Shown: one piece after another, positions 17,585 through 25,141 of the stretch
Layout: every line of letters begins with the position of its first letter
How positions within the stretch are numbered: position 1 is the stretch's first letter
NCBI GenBank assembly: GCA_949289215.1
Contig: CASENC010000048.1
Location: 1 to 64,000 of the forward strand
DNA: 64,000 nucleotides
From: an uncultured Bacteroidales bacterium
Lineage (GTDB): Bacteria > Bacteroidota > Bacteroidia > Bacteroidales > Muribaculaceae
Direction: 5' to 3'
Notes under the pieces: generated by a model
What the model saw: the letters and a program-made list of their open reading frames with translations, nothing else
What the model was told of the DNA's origin: nothing
The model's database searches: none
Translations under genes and position numbers: made by a program

Positions 17585-18046
17585 TCAGATCTCATCGTTG
17601 GCGTAACGGTAGTTGAGACCTTCGGGGGTATAGTCGAAAATTTCTTCAGGTTTGAAGAATCGGTTAAGTTCAATTTGTGCATTTTCGACCGAGTCGGATG
17701 CGTGCACGATGTTTTCTTGTCCGCTCATGCTGTAGTCGCCACGAATGGTTCCCGGTGCGGCATTTCGCCCATTGGTGACACCTGTCATGGCTCTGACCAC
17801 TTGTACGGCATCTTTACCTTTTATGCACATCACCACTACTGGGGTCGCCATCATGGAAGCTTTAATGCGAGGAAAGAACGGGCGGTCGATAAGATGGGCA
17901 TAATGCTCGTCGAGAATTTCGCTCGTCAATTGTATCATTTTCATGCCTGCTATAATCAGACCTTTTTTCTCGAAGCGGGAAATAACTTCACCCGCAATGG
18001 CCCGGCCTATTGCCGATGGCTTTAGAATTACTAATGTAGCTTCCAC
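17585..18046 (-). CDS. ndk: Nucleoside diphosphate kinase (GTG start)
   Basis: 153 residues if started at GTG 18046 (VEATLVILKPSAIGRA), the normal Ndk length and start. It moves the gamma-phosphate from ATP to NDPs through a phospho-His. The active-site segment is RGDYSMSGQENIVHASDS with the catalytic His. The frame continues 29 codons upstream to an ATG at 18133, but that codon sits inside the -7 element 18131-18138 and the extra residues (Lys/Gln/Ser-rich) are not family-like. The segment after SRFEKKGL has the longer Bacteroidota-type loop. First gene of a unit with the M23 hydrolase. Confidence 0.93.
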   Translation of the reverse strand: MEATLVILKPSAIGRAIAGEVISRFEKKGLIIAGMKMIQLTSEILDEHYAHLIDRPFFPRIKASMMATPVVVMCIKGKDAVQVVRAMTGVTNGRNAAPGTIRGDYSMSGQENIVHASDSVENAQIELNRFFKPEEIFDYTPEGLNYRYANDEI

Positions 18047-18130
18047 GTTTAAATGCGATTTAAATGGTTGAAATGGTTTGTTTTGAGACTTCGATTTGTT
18101 AACAGAAACCTGTTTTTGATTCTCGCGTTT

Positions 18131-18138
18131 CAAATTTA
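18131..18138 (-). promoter_or_regulatory. -7 element of ndk; rules out an upstream ATG
   Basis: Minus-strand TAAATTTG. The start near 18124 gives a leader of about 78 nt before GTG 18046. No convincing -33 is visible. Confidence 0.6.
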
Positions 18139-18246
18139 ATCATTTTTCTTGTCGAAGTGGTTTTTTCTTAGGGTTAAATATTCTAAATATGTATGACTGT
18201 TGTTTTAAGTTTTGATTTAAATTGCTTATACATAACACTTTGTGTG

Positions 18247-18338
18247 AAAATATGTTTTGCAGCATATTTTGTGTTTTGCTCTGATTTTATGATTGATTTT
18301 TGCTTTTCTATTGTTAAAAATGTGAATTTTAACAATAG
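18247..18338. other. Two AT-rich hairpins between ndk and recG
   Basis: Hairpin 1: AAAATATG (18247-18254) / CATATTTT (18263-18270). Hairpin 2: perfect 12-bp stem CTATTGTTAAAA (18308-18319) / TTTTAACAATAG (18327-18338), eleven nt after the recG stop on the minus strand. Neither is followed by a T tract in the recG direction, so they may be mRNA 3' end protectors rather than intrinsic terminators. Confidence 0.4.
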
Positions 18339-18348
18339 TGGAGCTGTG

Positions 18349-20454
18349 TCAACTTATGCGGCTCCAATCTTGACTGTGGCTGTACAAAAATCGCAATTGT
18401 TGTGCCAATTTTATATTTTGAGGCTTTGATAGGGTGGGGTCGTCATCGATAATGTTCATTGCATCATTACGGGCCGCTTGAATTATTTGTCCGTCTTTTG
18501 CAATGTCGGCAATATGCAAGTTGAATGAAATTCCGCTTTGTTGAGTTCCTTCCATGTCGCCGGGTCCGCGCAAGCGCATATCTTCTTCTGCGATTACAAA
18601 TCCGTCGGTAGTCTGTGTCATGACTTCGAGTCGGTGACGTGTTGCTCCCGAAATTTTTACGTGCGACATTAATATGCAATACGAACGGTCGGCACCACGA
18701 CCCACACGTCCGCGCAATTGGTGCAATTGCGACAGTCCGAATCGTTCGGCGTTTTCGATGAGCATGACCGATGCGTTTGGTACGTTTACACCTACTTCTA
18801 TAACAGTTGTTGCTACCATTATCTGTGCTTTGCCTTCTACAAACAGTTGCATTTGATGTTCTTTTTCGCTTGGTTTCATTTTGCCGTGAACAAAACAAAC
18901 GTGGTAATCGGGGAACGTTTCTTGTATTGTTTCATAGCCTTCTTCAAGATTGCGCAGGTCGAGTTTTTCGCTTTCTTGTATCAGGGGGTACACAATGTAA
19001 GCTTGTCGTCCCTCTTTTAATTGAGAACCGATGAAGCGGTAAATTTGCTGCCTGTGGTTGTCATACCGCAGCACCGTCTGTACGGGCTTGCGTCCCGGTG
19101 GCAATTCATCGATAATCGATACATCAAGGTCACCATATACTGTCATGGCAAGTGTGCGCGGTATCGGCGTGGCGGTCATGACAAGTACGTGTGGAGGAAT
19201 CGTGTTTTTTCTCCATAATTTGGCGCGTTGCGCCACACCAAAGCGGTGTTGCTCGTCAATCACTGCCATGCCAAGTCGGGCAAATGTTACGGTGTCTTCT
19301 ATAAGAGCATGAGTTCCGACTGTGATGCCTATTTCTCCATTAAGCAATCCGTTATGTATTGCATCGCGTTCTTTTTTGGGCGTAGATCCGGTGAGCAATG
19401 CCACTTTGACACCCACTTGGGAGGCAAGTGAATTAATGGTTTCATAATGTTGTTGAGCCAGTATCTCGGTGGGAGCCATTATGCAGGCCTGGTAACCGTT
19501 GTCTATGGCAAGCAGCATTGTCATCAGTGCCACAAGTGTTTTGCCGCTTCCCACATCGCCTTGCAGAAGACGGTTCATTTGCCGTCCGCTACCCATGTCG
19601 GCACGAATTTCTTTTATCACGCGTTTTTGGGCACCGGTGAGCGGAAATGGCAATACGTTGTGATAAAAATTGTTGAAATATTCACCTACGCATGTAAAGC
19701 GCAATCCTCCCAGTTTTATAGAGCGGGATTTGGAATAGCGTAGCAGATTGAGTTGAAGGAAGAACAGTTCGTCATATTTCAGGCGGAATTGTGCACGTTG
19801 CAGCATTTGCACAGTTGTGGGCACATGAATGTTGATTAGTGCATCGTGTAAAGGAAGGAATCGGTAACGTGCTATTATTTCTCGGGGCAGCGGGTCGTCA
19901 ATGTGGCGCAGGGTGGCGAGAAGGTTTTGCATGATTTGTTTCATTGTCCGCGCTGTGAATGAACGGTTGCGCATCTTTTCGGTGATATTGTAAACGCCCG
20001 TTAATCCTTGAGAATCCATCCCTGGTTTATATGCGTCAACTTCGGGGTGCGTCATGCTATATCGTGAATTATACAAGGCGGGTTTGCCGAAAATTATGTA
20101 TTCGGTATCGGTGCGTAGGCTTTCTTGTATGATTTTTACTTTGTTAAACCATACTATATCGATTGAACCTGTTCCGTCGTAAAACAATGCGTTAAGCCTT
20201 CGTTTAGCCCCTTCACCATGTGTCGCGAATGCGGCAAACCGGCCTTTGAGTTGCAGGTATGGCATATCACCACTTTCGTCCAAATTACGCAGTTCGTTTA
20301 TTTTATGTATTTTGCTGCGGTCGATGTATCGGAACGGGAAATGGTAAAGCAGATCGTAATATGAGCGTATGCCTAACTCGGCGGCAAGTAATTCGGCGCG
20401 TTTGGGGCCTACGCCATGCAAATATTTTATGTCAAGTTTAGCGAGTTCTTCCAC
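18349..20454 (-). CDS. recG: ATP-dependent DNA helicase RecG
   Basis: 701 residues, full length. It remodels stalled replication forks and branch-migrates Holliday junctions. The N-terminal wedge/OB domain includes GVGPKRAELLAAELGI and the YLQLKGRF strand. The helicase core has Walker A GDVGSGKT, the RecG form of motif II DEQHRFGV, motif III MTATPIPRTLAMTVYG, and motif VI QLRGRVGRG. The C-terminal tail is typical. Its start overlaps the end of ispD by 17 nt, so the two are translationally coupled, with ispD first. Confidence 0.97.
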   Translation of the reverse strand: MEELAKLDIKYLHGVGPKRAELLAAELGIRSYYDLLYHFPFRYIDRSKIHKINELRNLDESGDMPYLQLKGRFAAFATHGEGAKRRLNALFYDGTGSIDIVWFNKVKIIQESLRTDTEYIIFGKPALYNSRYSMTHPEVDAYKPGMDSQGLTGVYNITEKMRNRSFTARTMKQIMQNLLATLRHIDDPLPREIIARYRFLPLHDALINIHVPTTVQMLQRAQFRLKYDELFFLQLNLLRYSKSRSIKLGGLRFTCVGEYFNNFYHNVLPFPLTGAQKRVIKEIRADMGSGRQMNRLLQGDVGSGKTLVALMTMLLAIDNGYQACIMAPTEILAQQHYETINSLASQVGVKVALLTGSTPKKERDAIHNGLLNGEIGITVGTHALIEDTVTFARLGMAVIDEQHRFGVAQRAKLWRKNTIPPHVLVMTATPIPRTLAMTVYGDLDVSIIDELPPGRKPVQTVLRYDNHRQQIYRFIGSQLKEGRQAYIVYPLIQESEKLDLRNLEEGYETIQETFPDYHVCFVHGKMKPSEKEHQMQLFVEGKAQIMVATTVIEVGVNVPNASVMLIENAERFGLSQLHQLRGRVGRGADRSYCILMSHVKISGATRHRLEVMTQTTDGFVIAEEDMRLRGPGDMEGTQQSGISFNLHIADIAKDGQIIQAARNDAMNIIDDDPTLSKPQNIKLAQQLRFLYSHSQDWSRIS

Positions 20455-21121
20455 TTTGTTTGAGCAATATCTCGGCTATCTCAATGTCGCCGGGATTAGT
20501 GATTTTTATGTTCCTGGTGTCACCTTGGATAAGGTGAATGGTGTGTCCGGTATGTTCCACTACCGATGCGTCATCGGTGAATGTGGGGTTGAAATTAACA
20601 TTATAGGCATCTTTGAGCATTTTGGCATCAAATACTTGTGGAGTTTGTACGGCCATAAGGTGTGAACGATCGAGTGCCTTGGATTGTCCGTTGCCAAGGG
20701 TCTCCCTGATGGTGTCGGTAACAGGTATTGCAGGTATTGCATTCCCGTGTAATGCTGCTTCGGTGTATGCGTTTTTGATTATGCTTTGCGGCACAAGCGG
20801 GCGTACGCCATCGTGTATGGCGATAATGTCGCCGGGTGATGTGTTTATGGCTTCAAGGGCGTTTTTTACCGAATGGAAGCGTGTATCACCCCCTGCAACT
20901 ATTTTCAGCGGCGTGGTAAAATCATATTGGCGGCATAGGTCGTGCCAATAGTTGATTTGGGATTGTGGTAATACCAATACTACCGAAGCATTGGCACCGG
21001 TGAACCGGCGAATGGTATGCATGAGTACCGGTTCTCCGGCCAATGGCAGGAATTGTTTGGGTATTGTCGAGCCGAAACGGTTGCCCGAACCTCCGGCAAC
21101 AATTATTGCGTAATAAGTCAT
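20438..21121 (-). CDS. ispD: 2-C-methyl-D-erythritol 4-phosphate cytidylyltransferase
   Basis: 227 residues. It makes CDP-methylerythritol from MEP and CTP in the non-mevalonate isoprenoid pathway. The nucleotide-binding start is AIIVAGGSGNRFGSTIPKQFLPLAG; IAIHDGVRPLV holds the IspD signature (HDxARP form with GVRP here); PVTDTIRE and RSHLMAVQTPQVF follow, all in family order. Located upstream of recG in a two-gene unit. The only strong promoter upstream (21314-21346) has a terminator-like hairpin between it and this gene, suggesting attenuation or a separate small RNA; weaker -7 matches lie nearer. Confidence 0.96.
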   Translation of the reverse strand: MTYYAIIVAGGSGNRFGSTIPKQFLPLAGEPVLMHTIRRFTGANASVVLVLPQSQINYWHDLCRQYDFTTPLKIVAGGDTRFHSVKNALEAINTSPGDIIAIHDGVRPLVPQSIIKNAYTEAALHGNAIPAIPVTDTIRETLGNGQSKALDRSHLMAVQTPQVFDAKMLKDAYNVNFNPTFTDDASVVEHTGHTIHLIQGDTRNIKITNPGDIEIAEILLKQSGRTR

Positions 21122-21225
21122 CTTTTTAATTTGGAATGTTGAATCGGGAATTTTCCTTTATTCGTCGTTATTGCAAAATAAATAAAAAACGATGTGTTGT
21201 GCAAATCTGACATGGTATATAAAGT

Positions 21226-21307
21226 AAAAAGGAACTTTTCTGCAAAGTTCCTTTTTAGGTCTTCAATAGGTATAACTTTTTAAGGTAAAAAAGATTGTTT
21301 TAGGTTT
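21226..21307 (-). ncRNA. Putative small RNA or ispD leader/attenuator (about 82 nt)
   Basis: Predicted from sequence only. A transcript started by the promoter at 21314-21346 would run from about 21307 to the hairpin AAAAAGGAACTTT / AAAGTTCCTTTTT (21226-21256), which ends in five T on the minus strand. Internally CTTTTTTACC...TTAAAAAG can form another hairpin, so pairing alternatives exist. If a farther -7 at 21464-21471 is used, the RNA would be about 230 nt. I do not recognise a named RNA family with certainty. Confidence 0.4.
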
Positions 21308-21313
21308 ATGTTG

Positions 21314-21346
21314 CAAATGTACACCCTTATTTTCGATTGTGGCAAA
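21314..21346 (-). promoter_or_regulatory. Strong promoter upstream of the putative small RNA / ispD
   Basis: Minus strand: -33 TTTG (21346-21343), 21 nt, -7 TACATTTG (21321-21314) followed by C. It is one of the best matches to the Bacteroidota consensus in the window and lies 193 nt from the ispD start. Confidence 0.6.
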
Positions 21347-21496
21347 TAAAAATATATGTTTAAAAACTATGTTTTTCTTTGCCGCTGTTAAGGAGTGTTA
21401 TATGTGATATACGTAACATAGTATCGGTTAAATGATTACTGAATTTGTGTTTTCAAATATTCACAAAGTTAAATATTGTGAAGTTTGTCTTCCTGT

Positions 21497-21539
21497 GCCG
21501 CTGCGATGGAAAAATGTTTCCATCGTGGCTGATTTTTTT
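21497..21539 (+). terminator. Terminator-like hairpin with no assigned gene
   Basis: CGATGGAAA / TTTCCATCG with a 4-nt loop, extended by a GC/GC pair, followed by seven T (21533-21539) on the plus strand. No plus-strand gene ends here; both flanking genes are on the minus strand. Confidence 0.5.
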
Positions 21540-21647
21540 AAGAATACAACGCGAATTTACCGAAAATAATTGGATTTTCAATGCTTGTTGGTTGCAAAAT
21601 GCAATGATGCGGTCGATTAGTAAATTTGTTTAAAATTTGCTAATTGA

Positions 21648-22412
21648 TTAACGATTGCCTTTGCTCTTGAAGTAGCCAATTTCAAGGTCGGTGCCGTTGA
21701 ATGACGCATACGAGAATTTGCTGGTCCAGTCACCGAGTATCACTATGCGGGCGTTGCCCGATTGTAGCCGAATGTCCTCGACGATATGGAAGTGGCCGAA
21801 AATGTAGAAGTCTATTTCGGGGTGCGAGATGGAATATTCCTCGATGTAGCGTATAGTGCCGATACAATCGGGATGCTCTTTGGTTGGTTCGCCCTTGTGT
21901 GAGTGACGGCTGTGGCTCGACCACCCGTGTGCAAACGGCACTGTCCATCGTGGGTGTATGGCCGAGTATAGGCGTTGGCAAAGGCGGTTGCGGAATAGTG
22001 CTCGCAGGAAATGTAGCATACGTGACTGGCGGCCCACGCCGTCGCCGTGTGCTAGGAAGAAACGGCGACCCATGATGTCGCGCACCAAGGTGCCATCGAC
22101 GACTTCTATCCCGAGTTCCTGAGGCAGGTAGTCGAATATCCATATATCGTGGTTGCCAATGAACCAATGCACTTTCACCCCGCTGTCGCTCAGTTCGGCA
22201 AGTTTGCCTAAGAAGCGCACGAAACCGCGCGGCACTACATAACGATATTCATACCAATAGTCGAGTATGTCGCCCATGAGGTACAATTCGGCCATCTCGT
22301 CGCGCACCGAGTCTATCCATTCAATCACACGACGTTCGGCGCGGTGGGTGTCGGCCATGTTGCCTGCGCCAAGGTGCAGGTCGGATATGAAAAATACTTT
22401 CTTTTTGCCCAT
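21648..22412 (-). CDS. lpxH: UDP-2,3-diacylglucosamine diphosphatase (LpxH type)
   Basis: 254 residues, calcineurin-like metallophosphoesterase. It hydrolyses UDP-2,3-diacylglucosamine to lipid X in lipid A synthesis. Metal-binding motifs in order: ISDLHLGAG, GDILDYWYEY, GNHDIW, LAHGDG, and IFGHFH. The GDxxDxW form and the HSHKGEPTKEHPD insert fit the Bacteroidota LpxH branch. It acts at the cytoplasmic face of the inner membrane. It lies 15 nt after the DUF59 gene on the same strand, and no terminator is seen right after its stop. Confidence 0.92.
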   Translation of the reverse strand: MGKKKVFFISDLHLGAGNMADTHRAERRVIEWIDSVRDEMAELYLMGDILDYWYEYRYVVPRGFVRFLGKLAELSDSGVKVHWFIGNHDIWIFDYLPQELGIEVVDGTLVRDIMGRRFFLAHGDGVGRQSRMLHFLRALFRNRLCQRLYSAIHPRWTVPFAHGWSSHSRHSHKGEPTKEHPDCIGTIRYIEEYSISHPEIDFYIFGHFHIVEDIRLQSGNARIVILGDWTSKFSYASFNGTDLEIGYFKSKGNR

Positions 22413-22427
22413 TTTGGCTTAAGGGTG

Positions 22428-22748
22428 TTATAGCAGGCCTAATTCGAGTTTGGCCTCTTCGGTCATCATATCTTGGTTCCACTCAGGTTCAAATACGAGG
22501 CGCACTTCCACGCTTTTAACGCCGTCGATGCTTTCGAGTTTGGTGCGGATATCCTCCATTAGGAAATCCGAGGCAGGACATGACGGTGCAGTCAGCGTCA
22601 TGTCGATTTTCACATTGCCGTTGTCTTCCACGTCGATGCCGTATATCAAGCCAAGGCTGTATATGTCAACCGGTATTTCCGGGTCATATACGGTTTTTAG
22701 TAACATCACTATTTTTTCTTCTATCTGTAATTTGGTATTCTCGTCCAT
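22428..22748 (-). CDS. DUF59/MIP18-family Fe-S assembly factor (SufT-like)
   Basis: 106 residues from ATG 22748 (MDENTKLQIEEKIVMLL). The fold signatures are VYDPEIPVDIYSLGLIYGI and TLTAPSCPASDFLMEDI with the conserved Cys, then VEVRLVFEPEWNQDMMTEEAKLELG, typical of metal-sulfur cluster maturation proteins. Likely role: delivery or assembly of Fe-S clusters in the cytoplasm. The frame is open to an ATG at 22775, but a -7 element at 22757-22764 lies between, so the shorter form is right and its leader is only a few nt. First gene of a unit with lpxH. Confidence 0.92.
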   Translation of the reverse strand: MDENTKLQIEEKIVMLLKTVYDPEIPVDIYSLGLIYGIDVEDNGNVKIDMTLTAPSCPASDFLMEDIRTKLESIDGVKSVEVRLVFEPEWNQDMMTEEAKLELGLL

Positions 22749-22756
22749 AATGAGTG

Positions 22757-22764
22757 CAAAATTA
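22757..22764 (-). promoter_or_regulatory. -7 element of the DUF59-lpxH unit
   Basis: Minus-strand TAATTTTG followed by C, ending 9 nt before ATG 22748, so the mRNA is leaderless or nearly so. Confidence 0.5.
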
Positions 22765-22785
22765 AGATAAATCACGGTTATTTAT

Positions 22786-22793
22786 TAAATTTG
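22786..22793 (+). promoter_or_regulatory. -7 element of the 22798 gene (near-leaderless)
   Basis: TAAATTTG followed by C, ending 5 nt before ATG 22798. It is divergent from the -7 at 22757-22764, with the two regions overlapping. Confidence 0.45.
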
Positions 22794-22797
22794 CGGC

Positions 22798-23049
22798 ATG
22801 AAAAAATTCAAGCGATGGCTTTCAAGCTTGTCATTTCGGACCGGAGTAGCTGTGTTGCTCATGTGCATTCCGTTTTATGTATTATCGGCGGTGCAGTTCT
22901 TTTTGCCTATAAGTATCGAGGCGAAAGGGGTGTTGTGGGTGATGCTTTTCGGGCTTGCCAAGATTGCGCAATATGGAGGTTTGACAATTCTTGGAGTTGA
23001 GGGTTTCCGCAGATTGAAGTTGCAAATAGCTTCGTGGCGTAAAAAATAA
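22798..23049 (+). CDS. Small two-pass membrane protein (transporter-suffix-like)
   Basis: 83 residues. Basic N-terminus (MKKFKRWLSS), membrane segment about 15-38 (TGVAVLLMCIPFYVLSAV), short loop LPISIEAK, second segment about 44-66 and a basic tail. It resembles the small Bacteroidota proteins annotated as transporter suffix domain proteins; that name implies no known function. The gene ends 4 nt before the TIGR02757 gene, so they are co-transcribed. The -7 element just before the ATG suggests a leaderless message. Confidence 0.8.
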   Translation: MKKFKRWLSSLSFRTGVAVLLMCIPFYVLSAVQFFLPISIEAKGVLWVMLFGLAKIAQYGGLTILGVEGFRRLKLQIASWRKK

Positions 23050-23053
23050 TTAT

Positions 23054-23860
23054 ATGGATTTTAACAGTGAAGAATTTATCCGTTTGCGCGATTTCCTTGA
23101 TTCTGAGGCTGAACGGATTAATAATATCGGGTTTATAGCCAATGACCCGGTGCAGTTCCCACGGCGGTTTGAGCAGTTGCAAGATATAGAACTTGTGGCA
23201 TTTTTGTCGGCTACCATAGCTTGGGGTAACCGTAAAATGATATGCAATAATTGTGAAAAGATGCTTGCAATGATGGAAGGAGATCCTTTGGGCTATGTAA
23301 TGGACGAGGCATATGAACAATTGCCTGACGGATTGAATATCCACCGAACGTTTTTCGCACGTAATTTTAAATATATGTTGCGTGGTTTTCGGGCCATATT
23401 TGAGAAATATGGCTCGTTGCATGATTTTGCTGCGCATTTCGACGTTGGCAGCGATGATGCACCATCGTGGAGGCTTGTGGAACTTATGCAACAGCAGTTT
23501 TCGGAGGCTAATGGAGGGTTGGCCGATTCGCGTTGCCTGCCCGGGAAACTTGCCGATACGGCTCTTAAACGCATTAATATGGCTTTGCGTTGGCTTGTGC
23601 GAAATGACGGTATTGTAGATATGGGAGTATGGACGTGCATAAAGCCATCCCGGTTGTTCATTCCGCTTGATGTGCATGTAGGAGATACAGCCCGAGCATT
23701 GGGTTTGGTGACGCGCCGGGCCAATGATCGCCGCACGGTTATGGAATTAACCGGTATATTGCGTCAAATGCGTCCGGGTGATCCGGTGATTTATGATTTT
23801 GCTCTTTTCGGCATTGGCATCGGTGACAAGTATCTTGCACCTTCGTTGAAGAATGTATAA
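23054..23860 (+). CDS. TIGR02757-family protein
   Basis: 268 residues, all-helical, cytoplasmic. Family landmarks: DPVQFPRRF, ELVAFLSATIAWGNRKMI, RTFFARNFKYML, ALKRINMALRWLVR, DMGVWTCIKPSRLFIPLDVHVGDTAR, and the closing FALFGIGI. The central part resembles HhH-GPD-like helical folds in layout, but no DNA glycosylase residues can be claimed; the biochemical role is unknown. Co-transcribed with the small membrane protein just upstream. Ends at a bidirectional terminator shared with ddl. Confidence 0.9.
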   Translation: MDFNSEEFIRLRDFLDSEAERINNIGFIANDPVQFPRRFEQLQDIELVAFLSATIAWGNRKMICNNCEKMLAMMEGDPLGYVMDEAYEQLPDGLNIHRTFFARNFKYMLRGFRAIFEKYGSLHDFAAHFDVGSDDAPSWRLVELMQQQFSEANGGLADSRCLPGKLADTALKRINMALRWLVRNDGIVDMGVWTCIKPSRLFIPLDVHVGDTARALGLVTRRANDRRTVMELTGILRQMRPGDPVIYDFALFGIGIGDKYLAPSLKNV

Positions 23861-23862
23861 AC

Positions 23863-23907
23863 AAAAATAAGATGAGTCACTTTTAGTGAGAAACTCATCT
23901 TATTTTT
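23863..23907. terminator. Bidirectional terminator between the TIGR02757 gene and ddl
   Basis: AATAAGATGAGT (23866-23877) pairs with ACTCATCTTATT (23893-23904). A-run before and T-run after allow use on both strands; the loop has an inner CAC/GTG pair. Confidence 0.85.
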
Positions 23908-23929
23908 TTGGTGTTTATCTTGTTGTTTA

Positions 23930-25108
23930 TTATTTGGTTTTGATACCGCCTTTTATGCCGCCTCCAAGGTTGAAAATATTGTGGTCGTAAGAGACGGTTT
24001 TCATCCCTTGTTCGCGTTTACGCTTTATGGCGAGTTCTACCAGTCGGTCCATCAGTTGTTCGAAGTTGATGCCTGTTGCTTCCCACAGGTAGAACGACAG
24101 CGAACCCGGTATAGTATTTATTTCGTTCACGTAAATATTGCGTGTTTTGCGGTCGATAATCATATCGACACGGCTTACTCCGTGGCACGATAATACACGG
24201 AATGTTTCTCTGGCAAGGAATTGTATGCGCTCGGTTTCTTCCTTTGGCAAGTCGGCAGGAATGCGTTTTTGTGATGCTTGCATGCCTTTGGCACCTTTTG
24301 TTCCACCCACGTATTTGTCTTCGTACGACAAGATTTCACCGCTCTTGATAGGCTCTTCAAGCACCGAAGCTTCACATTCGTCACAATCGCCGAGAACCGA
24401 ACAGTTGATTTCTTGCAATTCTTCTACCATGTCTTCAACGATGATGCGGGTTGTGTAGATTTCGGCTCCGTCAACTTTTTCAATAAGTTCCTCGCGGTTG
24501 CGTGCACGGCCAATGCCTACGCTTGAACCAAGATTGGCCGGTTTGACTATTACAGGATAACCGATTTTTCGCTCAATTTGGGCAATAATTTCATCTCGAC
24601 GAGAAAACCATTCCTTATCGGAAAACCAAACATAATCTACAACAGGAATGTCGCATGACTTAAGAATCATTTTCATTGTGATTTTGTCCATGCCGTTTGC
24701 ACTCGACAATGTGCTGCAGCCTGCATACGGAATGCCTATTGTTTCAAGCACTCCTTCAAATATGCCGTCTTCACCATTCGAACCATGCAACACCGGAATA
24801 ACTACATCAAGATGTTTGAATACTTGAGAGCCAAAGAGACTCCGTTTCTTCTTGTATAAGTTGTAATCGCCGAAAGTCGGCTCCATATACACTTCTTCCA
24901 CTTGAGCAAGCAGGTTGGCAGTGTTGCGATAGTTTTGTATGTCGAGCAAAGCATCGCCGGTGTACCATTTCCCTTGTTTTGAAATATAGATGGGAATAAC
25001 GTCATATTTGTCTTTATTTATGGCGTGCATTGCTTGTGAAGCCGATATCACCGAGATTTCATGTTCGGTAGAGCGTCCTCCGAAAAACACTCCGATAGTT
25101 GTTTTCAT
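23930..25108 (-). CDS. ddl: D-alanine--D-alanine ligase
   Basis: 392 residues, ATP-grasp enzyme that joins two D-Ala for peptidoglycan. N-terminus VFFGGRSTEHEISVISA; HGSNGEDGIFEGVLE; PVIVKPANLGSSVGIG (ATP-binding loop); SRVDMIID and the Mg-binding EINTIPGS near the C-terminus. The segment SYEDKYVGGTKGAKGMQA is the omega-loop region, with a Tyr in place for normal D-Ala specificity as far as I can tell. The C-terminus has a Gly/Lys tail longer than usual. Last gene of the minus-strand operon with the alpha/beta hydrolase and the membrane MurF-like ligase (33-nt gap). Confidence 0.95.
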   Translation of the reverse strand: MKTTIGVFFGGRSTEHEISVISASQAMHAINKDKYDVIPIYISKQGKWYTGDALLDIQNYRNTANLLAQVEEVYMEPTFGDYNLYKKKRSLFGSQVFKHLDVVIPVLHGSNGEDGIFEGVLETIGIPYAGCSTLSSANGMDKITMKMILKSCDIPVVDYVWFSDKEWFSRRDEIIAQIERKIGYPVIVKPANLGSSVGIGRARNREELIEKVDGAEIYTTRIIVEDMVEELQEINCSVLGDCDECEASVLEEPIKSGEILSYEDKYVGGTKGAKGMQASQKRIPADLPKEETERIQFLARETFRVLSCHGVSRVDMIIDRKTRNIYVNEINTIPGSLSFYLWEATGINFEQLMDRLVELAIKRKREQGMKTVSYDHNIFNLGGGIKGGIKTK

Positions 25109-25141
25109 TTTTTAATGAGTTATGTATTATGTGAAATTTTT

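Larger units (their letters stand above)
21122..21647. other. 526-bp intergenic region between lpxH and ispD
   Basis: No credible protein gene: possible ATGs are followed by early stops and the DNA is AT-rich. It holds a minus-strand promoter (21314-21346), a terminator hairpin (21226-21256), a second -7 match on the minus strand (TAACTTTG, 21464-21471) and a plus-strand terminator-like hairpin (21497-21539). The sum suggests at least one small untranslated RNA. Confidence 0.5.

Noticed and set aside
18047-18133. Ndk start at ATG 18133
   Set aside because: The codon lies in the -7 promoter element and adds 29 residues that are not in the family.
18308-18338. 12-bp perfect hairpin as the recG terminator
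   Set aside because: On the recG strand it is followed by AAAAG, not a T tract; kept only as an unexplained hairpin.
21401-21420. AGGAG followed by ATG as a small gene
   Set aside because: The ATG is followed directly by TGA.
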